Source: an uncultured Collinsella sp.
GTDB lineage: Bacteria; Actinomycetota; Coriobacteriia; Coriobacteriales; Coriobacteriaceae
Direction of reading: 5' to 3'
Length of the DNA: 64,000 bases
NCBI GenBank assembly: GCA_900540935.1
Contig: UQHW01000004.1
Coordinates: 1-64,000 of the forward strand
Shown here piece by piece: positions 55,480-64,000 of this stretch (position 1 is its first letter; every line of letters starts with the position of its first letter). A model generated the notes under the pieces. The model ran no database searches and was not told where the DNA came from. It saw only the letters and a list, made by a program, of their open reading frames with translations. A program made the translations under genes and the position numbers.

Positions 55480-55606
55480 GGGGACAGACTTAAACGATTA
55501 GTCATCGGGGACAGTCTTTGCCGATCGGCCGTTTTGCCGGCTGGGTTGGCAAGGACTGTCCCCAACTGTCGGCAGGAAAGGAGCGTCCCTAACTGCCGGG
55601 TGACTA
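55480..55606. repeat. Family G / GGGGACAG-type repeat cluster, copy G2
   Basis: GGGGACAGTC-TTTGCC (55507-55522) pairs with GGCAAGGACTGTCCCC (55548-55563). A second head GGGGACAGACTT lies at 55488-55499. The block GGCAGGAAAGGAGCGTCCC (55571-55589) matches G1 and G3. It lies between the ABC-2 operon and the next operon. Confidence 0.75.
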
Positions 55607-55688
55607 GTTTGAAATAAATGCCATATGTCGCGCAAAAATAGTTCGCCTGGGTTTACTATAACCCTAGAAAAGTAGCAGAAGGCTAACA

Positions 55689-56414
<726 letters not shown>

Positions 56415-56422
56415 GCGACGCC

Positions 56423-59089
56423 ATGTCACCTCTCGCAAAACGACTCCCCCGCGAGCTGCGTCGCAATATCGGTAAATACCTGGGCATCTTCCTGCTTATG
56501 TGTGGAAGTATCGCCCTCACGTCGGGCTTTTTGCTCGCCGCGCACTCCATCGGCTGCCTCATCGACGACATGCGCGATGCGTACACGATTGAGGACGGCC
56601 GCGTAACCACTTCCTTTGAGGCCACCGACGACCAGCTCAAAGCCGCCGAGGACGCGGCTAAGGACGTCGGCGGCGTCACGCTCTACAAGAACTTCTCCAT
56701 CGACGCCATCATCAAAAAGGCGTCCGGCGACGACGGCACCAAGCGCACCCTGCGCACCTACGCGCACCGCACCAAGGTCGATATCGCGTCCTACTGCGAA
56801 GGCAAGCAGCCCCGCGCGGATGACGAGGTGGCCATCGACCGCGTCTTTGCTACCAACAACGCTCTTGCCGTGGGCGATAAGGTCGAGCTGGAGGGCCGCA
56901 TCTACACCATCTGCGGCATCATGACGCAGCCCGATAGCCAGGCGCTGTTCCTCAACAACTCGGACTTTACGGTGAACACCATCACCTATGGCGTGGCCGA
57001 GGTCACCGATGCCGGCTTTGCCGCGCTCGAGGACGCCGGTGGCGCGCCCGCCTACACCTACTCCTTTACTTTTAACGACCGCGACCTCTCCACCGCGGAC
57101 CGTATCGATGCCGAGCAGGATATGGTCGAGGCGCTGACGGATGCCGATGCGCGTGTGGACGACCTGACCGATGCCGATTCCAACCAGGGCATTGGCTATG
57201 CGCGCGACGATGTGGACGGCGACTCTATGATGTGGACGACGCTGCTCGACATCATCATCGTGATCATGGCGTTTGTCTTTGTGGTCCTTACCGACGCCAC
57301 CATCGAGGAGGAGAGCGCCATTATCGGCACGCTGCTCGCCAGCGGCTATCGCCGTCGCGAGATCGTGCTGCACTACCTTGCGCTTCCCGCCATCGTGGGC
57401 GTGCTCGCGGCGCTTTTGGGCACTGCGCTCGGCGTTGTGTTCTTTACCGAGCCCATGCGCAGCCTCTATTACGGTTCGTACAGCCTGCCGCCCTTCCAGG
57501 TGTACTGGAGCTGGGAGATCTTTGTGAAGTGTGCCGTGGTTCCCGCCGCCGCGCTCATCCTCATCACGCTGGTGGGTCTGCTTCGCAAGATGGGCAAGAC
57601 GCCGTTGCAGTTCCTTCGTCACGAGGCGAGCGGCAAATCGGGCACCAAGCGCGGCCTGCAGCTGCCGGAGCGCATGGGTTTTGTTTCCCGCTTCCGCCTG
57701 CGTATCTTCCTGCGCAACCTGGGCAACTTCGCCACGCTCTTCGTGGGCATTGCGTTTGCCTCGCTGCTACTGCTCTTTGGCCTGGCGATTCTGCCCACGA
57801 TGACGCACTACGCGGACAACCTCGAGACAAGCCTGGTCGCCGAGCACCAGTACACGCTCAAGGCGCCGCTGGAGCTCGAGGGCACTGCCGAGGAGCGCGA
57901 GCAGTGGTCGGCACTCGAGCGCTTGCAGTCGGTTGACGGCGCGCTGCTTTCTGCCGCCCAGGATGCCGATGACGAGCTTGACGACGCGGCCGATGCGGCG
58001 CAGGCGGCGGCCGATGCCGCGACCGCATCTCCGTCTGCCGAGAGCCTGGCCGCGGCGCAGGACGCGCTTGCCAAGGTCCAGGACAAGAAGGATGCGGTTT
58101 ATGCGCGCCTTGACGATCTTGCCGATGCCCTCGGCTGCGATCGCGACGAGGCCGTCGACCTGATCGACAAGGCCTCTAAGATCGACACTGACAACGACGA
58201 TATCCACCCGGTCAATACGACTGACAACGGCGCGAGCACAATCGCACAGGCCGAGAAATATGCCGTTTACCAGCTGCAATATGACCGCGGCGATGGAAAT
58301 GGCGAGGAGACGATTTCCGTCTACGGCATTTCATCCGATTCGCGCTATTGGAAAGACCTCAACGTCGGCGACGGACGCGTCGTCTTTGGCGGCGGTCTGC
58401 TCGATAAGTTTGGCTGGAGCGAGGGCCAGAAGGTCACGCTCAGCGACAAGTACGAGGGCGAGCATTATTCCTTTGAGTACGCGGGCAAGGACTGTGCCTG
58501 GGGCTCCAAGTCGGACATGAATATCTATATGAGTATCGAAGACTTTAACGAGCTGTTCGACAACGACGCCGCCTACTTTAACGGCTATGTGAGCGACGAG
58601 AAGCTCGACCTCGATGCTCGTTACTTTGCCGGCGACACCACGCCCGACGACATGCGCGCTGTGGGCGACCAGTTCATCGGCATGATGAGCAAAATGATCG
58701 GCATGATGGTTGGGCTCGCGGTGTTTATCTTCCTGCTGTTTATGTACCTGCTGACCAAGGCGGTGATCGACCACAGCGCCCGTTCGATCAGCTACATGAA
58801 AGTCTTTGGCTATCGCGACAGCGAGATCTCGCATCTGTACATCCGCTCGATCACGCTGTGCGTGGCGGCGTCGCTCGTGCTGAGCCTGCCGGTCATTATT
58901 GGCTCGCTCACGGCCATCTTCCGCTCGATGCTGCTCGCCTACAACGGCAATATCGAGATCTACGTGCCCGCTTGGTCCATGGCTGCATGCGTCGGCATTG
59001 GCTTTGCAACCTACCTGGTCGTGGCGCTGCTGCACACGCGTTCTATCAAGCGCGTCAGCCTGGCTGAGGCCCTCAAAGTCCAAGAGTAG
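56423..59089 (+). CDS. FtsX-type ABC permease, large
   Basis: The 888-residue permease has an N-terminal span (KYLGIFLLMCGSIALTSGFLL), a MacB-type external domain (about 45-260), three spans (about 268-390), a linker, a second external portion containing an Ala/Asp-rich coiled coil (DDAADAAQAAADAATASPSAE, about 510-560), and three final spans (about 750-870: IGMMVGLAVFIFLLFMYLLTKAVIDHSA). This is the large two-FtsX-block architecture, unlike the single-block FtsX. The start at 56423 follows the ATPase stop by 8 bases; upstream in-frame codons overlap the ATPase. Its stop codon TAG is the first three bases of repeat G3. Confidence 0.87.
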   Translation: MSPLAKRLPRELRRNIGKYLGIFLLMCGSIALTSGFLLAAHSIGCLIDDMRDAYTIEDGRVTTSFEATDDQLKAAEDAAKDVGGVTLYKNFSIDAIIKKASGDDGTKRTLRTYAHRTKVDIASYCEGKQPRADDEVAIDRVFATNNALAVGDKVELEGRIYTICGIMTQPDSQALFLNNSDFTVNTITYGVAEVTDAGFAALEDAGGAPAYTYSFTFNDRDLSTADRIDAEQDMVEALTDADARVDDLTDADSNQGIGYARDDVDGDSMMWTTLLDIIIVIMAFVFVVLTDATIEEESAIIGTLLASGYRRREIVLHYLALPAIVGVLAALLGTALGVVFFTEPMRSLYYGSYSLPPFQVYWSWEIFVKCAVVPAAALILITLVGLLRKMGKTPLQFLRHEASGKSGTKRGLQLPERMGFVSRFRLRIFLRNLGNFATLFVGIAFASLLLLFGLAILPTMTHYADNLETSLVAEHQYTLKAPLELEGTAEEREQWSALERLQSVDGALLSAAQDADDELDDAADAAQAAADAATASPSAESLAAAQDALAKVQDKKDAVYARLDDLADALGCDRDEAVDLIDKASKIDTDNDDIHPVNTTDNGASTIAQAEKYAVYQLQYDRGDGNGEETISVYGISSDSRYWKDLNVGDGRVVFGGGLLDKFGWSEGQKVTLSDKYEGEHYSFEYAGKDCAWGSKSDMNIYMSIEDFNELFDNDAAYFNGYVSDEKLDLDARYFAGDTTPDDMRAVGDQFIGMMSKMIGMMVGLAVFIFLLFMYLLTKAVIDHSARSISYMKVFGYRDSEISHLYIRSITLCVAASLVLSLPVIIGSLTAIFRSMLLAYNGNIEIYVPAWSMAACVGIGFATYLVVALLHTRSIKRVSLAEALKVQE

Positions 59090-59170
59090 TCGTTGGGGAC
59101 GTCCCAAAAAGGCTAGTCGCTGGGGGCACTCTTTCGCCACCCGGCAGGAAAGGGGCGTCCCCAACGACTA
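59087..59170. repeat. Family G element, copy G3, starting at a stop codon
   Basis: TAGTCGTTGGGGACG (59087-59101) pairs perfectly with CGTCCCCAACGACTA (59156-59170). The first three bases are the permease stop codon. The interior holds GGCAGGAAAGGGGCGTCCCC, shared with G1 and G2. Confidence 0.8.
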
Positions 59171-59254
59171 GGTTTCGCGCTTGACTTTGACCCTACTCCA
59201 ACGGGTACCATCCTCTTATGTCTGTAACGCCATATAGACCGAGGGGATAGATCT

Positions 59255-60460
59255 ATGACCGCAACTGCACCCGCCGCACCCGCCAAGGTGTACTTTACGA
59301 ACCTGCGCACGCATGCTCGCGAGAGCCAGCTCGACAAGCTCAAGCGCCTCATTCGCCGCGCCGGTATTGAGCAGATCGACTTTGAGAACAAGTTCGTTGC
59401 TATCAAGATTCACTTTGGCGAGCTGGGCAACCTGAGCTTTTTGCGCCCCAACTACGCCCGCGCCGTCGCGGACGTCGTAAAAGAGCTGGGCGGCAAGCCC
59501 TTCCTCACCGACTGCAACACGCTCTACGTCGGTAGCCGCAAAAACGCGCTCGAGCACATCGACACCGCCTACCAGAACGGCTTCACCCCGTATGCCACGG
59601 GCTGTCAGATTATCATCGCCGACGGCCTCAAGGGCACCGATGAGGCACTCGTTCCGGTCGAGGGCGGTGAGTACGTGCACGAGGCCAAGATCGGCCAGGC
59701 ACTCATGGACGCCGACATCGTGATCAGCCTCACCCACTTTAAGGGCCATGAGCAGGCCGGATTTGGCGGCGCCATGAAGAACCTGGGCATGGGAGGCGGC
59801 AGCCGTGCTGGCAAGATGGAGCAGCACGCCGCCGGCAAGCCGAATGTCGATACCACCAACTGCGTGGGTTGCCGCGCCTGCGAAAAGATCTGCGCGCACA
59901 ACGCCATCTCGTTTGACGACACGCGCGAGCGCGAGCTTGCCAACGGTAGTACTCGCACGGTACACGTGGCCGCCATCGACCACAATCGCTGCGTGGGGTG
60001 TGGGCGCTGCATTGCGGCGTGCAACCAGGACTGCATCAAGCCCGGCTATGACGCTGCGGCCGATGTGCTCAACTACAAGATCGCCGAGTACACGAAGGCC
60101 GTTGTCCAGGATCGTCCCAGCTTCCACATTTCGCTGGCTATGGATATCAGCCCCAACTGCGATTGCCATCCCGAAAACGATACGCCTATCGTCAACGACA
60201 TCGGCATGTTCGCGAGCTTCGACCCGGTCGCCATCGACCAGGCCTGCGCCGACGCCGTCATGGCGTCTGAGCCGCTGCCCAACACCGAGCTCACCGATAG
60301 CGCGGCCAAGATGGAGCATAACCACGAGCATCTGGAGGGCGAGCAGGCGCACGACCCCTTCTGCATTACGCATCCCGACACCGACTGGCGCGTGTGCATC
60401 GCGCATGCCGAGAAGATCGGCTTGGGCACGAGCGAGTACGAGCTCATCGAGGTTAAGTAG
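59255..60460 (+). CDS. DUF362 domain protein with two [4Fe-4S] motifs
   Basis: The 401-residue protein has a DUF362 core (about 1-190: FTNLRTHARESQLDKLKRLIRRAG, TDCNTLYVGSRKNALEHI, SLTHFKGHEQAGFGGAMKNLGMG) and two ferredoxin motifs (about 203-215 CVGCRACEKICAHNAI and 245-258 CVGCGRCIAACNQDC). The core is widespread in clostridia and actinobacteria with no firm function; a ferredoxin-linked redox role is inferred. A His-rich insert (EHNHEHLEGEQAHDPFC, about 345-360) is near the end. It stands alone, with a bidirectional terminator after it. Confidence 0.86.
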   Translation: MTATAPAAPAKVYFTNLRTHARESQLDKLKRLIRRAGIEQIDFENKFVAIKIHFGELGNLSFLRPNYARAVADVVKELGGKPFLTDCNTLYVGSRKNALEHIDTAYQNGFTPYATGCQIIIADGLKGTDEALVPVEGGEYVHEAKIGQALMDADIVISLTHFKGHEQAGFGGAMKNLGMGGGSRAGKMEQHAAGKPNVDTTNCVGCRACEKICAHNAISFDDTRERELANGSTRTVHVAAIDHNRCVGCGRCIAACNQDCIKPGYDAAADVLNYKIAEYTKAVVQDRPSFHISLAMDISPNCDCHPENDTPIVNDIGMFASFDPVAIDQACADAVMASEPLPNTELTDSAAKMEHNHEHLEGEQAHDPFCITHPDTDWRVCIAHAEKIGLGTSEYELIEVK

Positions 60461-60508
60461 CGCCTATCTATTGGACAAAATAAGCGCCTTTGTAGCGTAA
60501 GTTGAGCA

Positions 60509-60547
60509 AAAGCCGCCCACGAGCACAACGCTCGCGGGCGGCTTTTC
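60509..60547. terminator. Bidirectional terminator between convergent genes
   Basis: AAAAGCCGCCC(A)CGAGC pairs with GCTCG(C)GGGCGGCTTTT. T-runs flank both sides, serving the DUF362 gene and the alpha/beta hydrolase. Confidence 0.85.
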
Positions 60548-60624
60548 GGAAGTGCGGTGAAAAAACGAATACCGCCGACCGCAAACCGATTTTTGGCAAC
60601 AAAACCCCAGACGTTGCTTTTTGC

Positions 60625-61590
60625 CTAAAAATTCTTGTCGAGGAAGTCGTCGACCGTATTCCAGTAGAGCTCGGGGTCAACTTGCGCACTCTTGGCGTGG
60701 GTGGCGCCATGGATAGTGAGCTTTTGCTTGACCTTGCTGGCGCACGCGTCGTAGTTTTGGTCGAGCATGCTGTACGGCACAAAGGTGTCCTGGTCGCCGT
60801 GGATAAACAGCATGGGAACTGTCGCGTGTTTGAGTTGCTCCACACTGCTCGCCTTATGAAAGTCGTAGCCCGCGCGCACGTTGCACACCAAGTTTGCTAC
60901 ATCGAGCAAGGGAAAGCTGGGCAGGCCGAACACGTCCTTGAGTTGCAGAGAAAACTCGTCCCAAACACTCGTATAACCGCAGTCCTCGATAATGCATTTT
61001 ACGTTTGCGGGCAGAGACTCCCCCGCGACGTTCATGGCGGTTGCCGCACCCATCGACTCGCCAAAGACCAGGATGCGCGCCTCGGGGTCAGCCTGAACGA
61101 TTCGCTCGATCCATGCGACGATGTCGAGACGCTCGGGCCAGCCCATGCCGATATAATCGCCGCCGGAGCGCTCGTGGGCGCGGGCGGCGGGTGCGATTAC
61201 GTTCATGCCGCGGTCGTGGAATCGCTTGACGTATCGGGCCATACCGATGGGCTCGTTGGTATATCCATGCAGGCAGACGGCGTAGTCGTGCGTGCTCTCC
61301 GACGCAGCAAAATGCCAGGCGGCAAGCTCGGTCCCGTCATCTGCGGTGAGGCTGCTGCTCTCGCGATTCTCTTTAAACCACGCCCGCGCCTCGGTTTCCT
61401 CGGCATCCGGCTGCTCACCTTCTTTGTCGTTCTTGCTATCCTGCATCATCTTCATGGTGTATGGCGCGCGGGGATTCAGCGCGAAGTCAAACAGAAAGTT
61501 GCCGGCAAATCCGAGCAGCGCAACGACAACCACCAGCGCAACGACGCCGGCTATCTTGAGCTTTCGATGGGAACGTGCGTTTTGAGACAT
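60625..61590 (-). CDS. Membrane-anchored alpha/beta hydrolase
   Basis: The 321-residue protein has an N-terminal span (about 12-35) and an alpha/beta hydrolase domain. The nucleophile Ser is in VFGESMGAATAMN, the oxyanion block is VCLHGYTNEPIGMARYVKRFHDRGMNVIAPAARAHERSGG, the acid Asp is in FIHGDQDTFVPY, and the catalytic His is in HGATHAKS. Substrate unknown; the family is usually annotated as lysophospholipase- or esterase-like. The active site would be outside the cell if the N-terminus is in. It is convergent with the DUF362 gene. Confidence 0.87.
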   Translation of the reverse strand: MSQNARSHRKLKIAGVVALVVVVALLGFAGNFLFDFALNPRAPYTMKMMQDSKNDKEGEQPDAEETEARAWFKENRESSSLTADDGTELAAWHFAASESTHDYAVCLHGYTNEPIGMARYVKRFHDRGMNVIAPAARAHERSGGDYIGMGWPERLDIVAWIERIVQADPEARILVFGESMGAATAMNVAGESLPANVKCIIEDCGYTSVWDEFSLQLKDVFGLPSFPLLDVANLVCNVRAGYDFHKASSVEQLKHATVPMLFIHGDQDTFVPYSMLDQNYDACASKVKQKLTIHGATHAKSAQVDPELYWNTVDDFLDKNF

Positions 61591-61776
61591 AAGAAGCTTT
61601 CCTATAATATGTTAATACATCAACATTTAATGCAAGCGCATTATGGACGTTCGCCGTTGATGCGTCAACAGGCAAAGAATGGGTAAACAAGGGGTCACGT
61701 ATGGTGCAAATTTCACACGTACCCAGACGCTTTGATATAGTGTTGAGAACTCTTTACGTTGGAGGATGTAACCGGC

Positions 61777-62460
61777 ATGTCCGATTCGAGCGACAGTTCT
61801 AAGCCGCGACCCAAGACCGCGGCCGTTCCACACTACACAGTGGGCGAGGAGATCATGAACTCCGTCACCCATGGTGTCGGCTGCCTGCTGGGTATCGCGG
61901 GCCTGGTGCTCCTGATCGTATTCGCCGCCCTGCGCGGCGGAGGCCCGGCCCATATGGCCGCGGCGATTGTCTATGGCGTCAGCATTATCCTCGAATACCT
62001 AGCCTCCACGCTCTACCACGCGATTCAGCCCGCGCGCGCCAAGCGCGTGTTTCGCATCATCGACCACAGCTGCATCTACCTGCTCATAGCCGGCAGCTAT
62101 ACGCCGTTTTGCCTCATCACGCTCGCAAACGACGGCGGCGCTGTGCTGTTCTTTGCCGTATGGGCCATCGCCATCATCGGCATCGCCCTCGAGTGCTTCC
62201 TACGCGAGCGCCAGCCGCATTGGGTAAGCGGCCTGGTCTACCTGCTGATGGGCTGGCTCGTTGTCTTTAAGCTGCCCGAACTTGTGGCGCTGCTCAACCC
62301 CGTGGCACTTGCCCCGCTCGCCGTCGGCGGCGTGTGCTACACCGCGGGCGTGCCGTTCTATATCGCCAAAAACGTGCGCTACCTGCACAGTGTGTTTCAC
62401 TTGTGGGTGCTCGCCGGCAGCATCTTCCAGTTCATGGCGGTGATCCTCTTCGTAATCTAG
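61777..62460 (+). CDS. trhA: PAQR-type membrane protein (hemolysin III / TrhA family)
   Basis: The ~227-residue protein has seven spans. Family marks: EEIMNSVTHGVGCLLGIAGLVLL, STLYHAIQPARAKRVFRIIDHSCIYLLIAGSYTPFCL, VCYTAGVPFYI and HSVFHLWVLAGSIFQF (His residues that bind metal in PAQR proteins). The family has been linked to membrane-energy and lipid-fluidity homeostasis; the hemolysin name is historical. ATG at 61777 follows GGAGG with 11-base spacing. The next gene lies 110 bases on. Confidence 0.9.
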   Translation: MSDSSDSSKPRPKTAAVPHYTVGEEIMNSVTHGVGCLLGIAGLVLLIVFAALRGGGPAHMAAAIVYGVSIILEYLASTLYHAIQPARAKRVFRIIDHSCIYLLIAGSYTPFCLITLANDGGAVLFFAVWAIAIIGIALECFLRERQPHWVSGLVYLLMGWLVVFKLPELVALLNPVALAPLAVGGVCYTAGVPFYIAKNVRYLHSVFHLWVLAGSIFQFMAVILFVI

Positions 62461-62570
62461 CGACCATGCCTGCGCGCCCGCGTTCTCGTTTGGGCGCCGG
62501 TGCAATTGCCGTATCCGCCATCAACGTTTTAACCTGACGTCCCGAATCTTGGAGGTTCGAGAAATTCCCG

Positions 62571-63944
62571 ATGGACATAACCATCTCCCTTATCACCACC
62601 CTCGTTTTGACCCTCATCAACGGCTACTTCTCTATGTCCGAGATGGCGCTCACCACGGCCAAGCGCGCCGTGTTGGAGCACGAGGCCGAGGAAGGCGACA
62701 AGCGCGCCGAGCGTGCCATTAAGCTGGCTGCCGACTCCGACCAGCTGCTCGCCACCATCCAGGTTGCCATTACGCTCGTGGGCTTCGCCTCGTCCGCCGT
62801 CGCCTCGACGAGTCTGTCCGACCCGCTCGCCACGTGGCTCATGAGCTTTGGCATCGCGCCGCTCTCCGCCATCGCGCGCGGCCTGGCGCCGGTCATCATC
62901 ACCGTCGCGGTCGCCTTCGTGTCCATCGTGATCGGCGAGCTCGTCCCCAAGCGCATCGGCCTGGCCAATGCCGAGGGCGTGTCCAAGCAGGTCGTGGGAC
63001 CGTTGTCGTTTTTCCAAAAGATCGCCCGTCCGCTCGTGTGGCTGACCGGCGCCTGCTCCGATGGCCTGGCCCGCATCCTGCGCATCAAGAGCGCCGACGA
63101 CCGCCAAAACGTCTCGGAAGAAGAGATCAAGTACATGGTCTCGGAGCAGGACGACCTGCTCGACGAGGAAAAGCGCATGATCCACGAGATCTTCGACCTA
63201 GGCGACACCGTTGCCCGCGAGGTCATGGTGCCGCGCGTGGACACCACCATGTGCGAGGACGACGAGACGGTCGCCGACGTGCTGTCCACCATGCGCCAGA
63301 CCGGCTTCAGCCGCATCCCCGTCTATCACGAGGATCCCGACAACGTCGCCGGCATTGCGCACATCAAGGACCTGATCCAACCCGCGCTCGACGGCAAGGG
63401 TGACCAGCCCATCGCCGGCTTTTTGCGCGACGCCACCTTTGTGCCCGACACCAAGGACATCCTGCCGCTACTGTCCGAGATGCAGACCTCGCACGACCAG
63501 ATCGTGGTGGTCGTGGACGAGTACGGCGGCACGGCCGGCATTATCACCATCGAGGATATCGTCGAGGAGATCGTCGGCGAGATCGAGGACGAGTTCGACC
63601 CCGACAACAAGTATCTCACGCGCCTTTCGCGCCGCGAGTGGCTCGTTGATGGGCGTTTTTCGTGCGATGACGCGATTGAGCTTGGTTGGCCGCTCGAGGA
63701 AAGCGATGATTATGAGACCATCGCCGGCTGGATCTTGGAGCTTTGCGACTCGGTGCCCGACATCGGAGAGGTGTTTGAGGTCGCGGGGTACAAGTTTAAA
63801 GTGCAGTCGATGCGTGGCCAGCGCATCTCGCTCATTCGCGTGATCGCTCCGGCCGAAACCGATAAGAAGGATTCCGAGTCTTCGGTAGACGAGCCGACGT
63901 CGTCGGGTGCGGGTTCCGCGAATCCACACGACGGCGACGAGTAG
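62571..63944 (+). CDS. CNNM/CorC-type transporter (HlyC/CorC family)
   Basis: The 457-residue protein has a DUF21 membrane domain (about 1-190: ITLVGFASSAVAS, IGELVPKRIGLANAEGVSK), a pair of CBS domains (about 205-335: REVMVPRVDTTMCEDDETV, DQIVVVVDEYGGTAGIITIEDI), and a CorC/HlyC tail (about 355-430: WLVDGRFSCDDAIELGW, GEVFEVAGYKFKVQSMRGQRISLIRV). This is the family of magnesium or cobalt efflux proteins; 'hemolysin' is an old label. The last ~25 residues are Ser/Thr-rich. It follows trhA in the same direction. Confidence 0.92.
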   Translation: MDITISLITTLVLTLINGYFSMSEMALTTAKRAVLEHEAEEGDKRAERAIKLAADSDQLLATIQVAITLVGFASSAVASTSLSDPLATWLMSFGIAPLSAIARGLAPVIITVAVAFVSIVIGELVPKRIGLANAEGVSKQVVGPLSFFQKIARPLVWLTGACSDGLARILRIKSADDRQNVSEEEIKYMVSEQDDLLDEEKRMIHEIFDLGDTVAREVMVPRVDTTMCEDDETVADVLSTMRQTGFSRIPVYHEDPDNVAGIAHIKDLIQPALDGKGDQPIAGFLRDATFVPDTKDILPLLSEMQTSHDQIVVVVDEYGGTAGIITIEDIVEEIVGEIEDEFDPDNKYLTRLSRREWLVDGRFSCDDAIELGWPLEESDDYETIAGWILELCDSVPDIGEVFEVAGYKFKVQSMRGQRISLIRVIAPAETDKKDSESSVDEPTSSGAGSANPHDGDE

Positions 63945-63968
63945 GACAAGGAAGAGTAGGGGAGAGTT

Positions 63969-64000
63969 ATGGCAGGCCTGTTCAACATCCTTAAGGTCAC
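63969..64000 (+). CDS. Start of a gene cut by the window edge
   Basis: An ATG at 63969 opens MAGLFNILKV and runs off the end. AGGGGAGAGTT precedes it. Too short to identify. Confidence 0.45.
   Translation, partial: MAGLFNILKV

Noticed and set aside
60545..60600. A third family H hairpin
   Set aside because: TGCGGTGAAAAAACG and TTTTTGGC words recur here but the arms do not pair, so I did not count it.

Overview
This 64 kb window is GC-rich, gene-dense bacterial chromosome, most likely from a member of the Coriobacteriia and probably Collinsella. The clues are the codon and GC character, a LuxR-type regulator fused to a multi-spanning membrane domain, an Ech-type hydrogenase, sortase-anchored proteins with FctA-like pilin modules, and many short palindromic intergenic elements. 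The species call is inference, because no search was run.

Layout: 0.1-1.3 kb holds a membrane protein (minus strand). 1.6-5.2 kb is a purine block, purF-purM-purN. 5.4-7.8 kb holds a lone PTS EIIA, a PrsA-like foldase and a YqeY-like protein. 7.9-11 kb is a complete amino-acid ABC importer, followed by a cytidylate-kinase-like gene. 11.8-17.2 kb is an accessory stretch with a solitary AAA ATPase, a membrane-LuxR regulator and a sortase-anchored protein, interspersed with repeat families A and B. 17.2-23.3 kb (minus strand) is an NfnAB-like pair, pth, prs and glmU. 23.5-26.8 kb is an ECF transporter: T, fused A-A', S. 26.9-33.5 kb holds xth, a sirtuin, a folP-folK fusion, a degenerate biotin-ligase-like gene, a repeat-flanked DUF4143 ATPase and coaX. 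An initiator tRNA and three tandem B repeats follow. 34.2-36.2 kb is an old-yellow-enzyme/FAD reductase. 36.7 kb is an orphan HTH gene in an AT-rich island. 37.3-42.9 kb is an Ech hydrogenase operon with EchA and EchB fused. 43.0-43.4 kb holds two large structured repeats. 43.6-49.9 kb encodes a 2115-residue VWA/FctA-repeat surface protein. 50.2-55.5 kb is a NarL-type two-component system divergent from an ABC-2 exporter. 55.7-59.1 kb is an FtsX-type ABC pair. 59.3-64 kb holds a DUF362 ferredoxin-like protein, an alpha/beta hydrolase, a TrhA-like membrane protein, a CNNM/CorC-like protein and the start of one more gene.

How the genes fit together: the Ech hydrogenase (ferredoxin, H2 and ion gradient) and the NfnAB-like pair (NADH, NADPH and ferredoxin) suggest a fermentative anaerobe that balances electrons through ferredoxin. 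The two wall-anchored proteins, the membrane-LuxR sensor and the two-component/ABC-2 locus fit life on a host surface.

The least ordinary feature is the intergenic DNA. At least eight palindromic families recur. Family B has seven copies with conserved arms and an invariant 25-nt variable spacer. Family D has two tandem ~150-bp copies whose long terminal stems differ in sequence yet each pair with themselves. Families A, F and G share a GGGACAG head, and several copies start exactly at a gene's stop codon. Two solitary ATPase genes are each bracketed by perfect direct repeats (26 bp and 41 bp). A related-looking inverted repeat sits in frame in the linker of the fused ECF ATPase.
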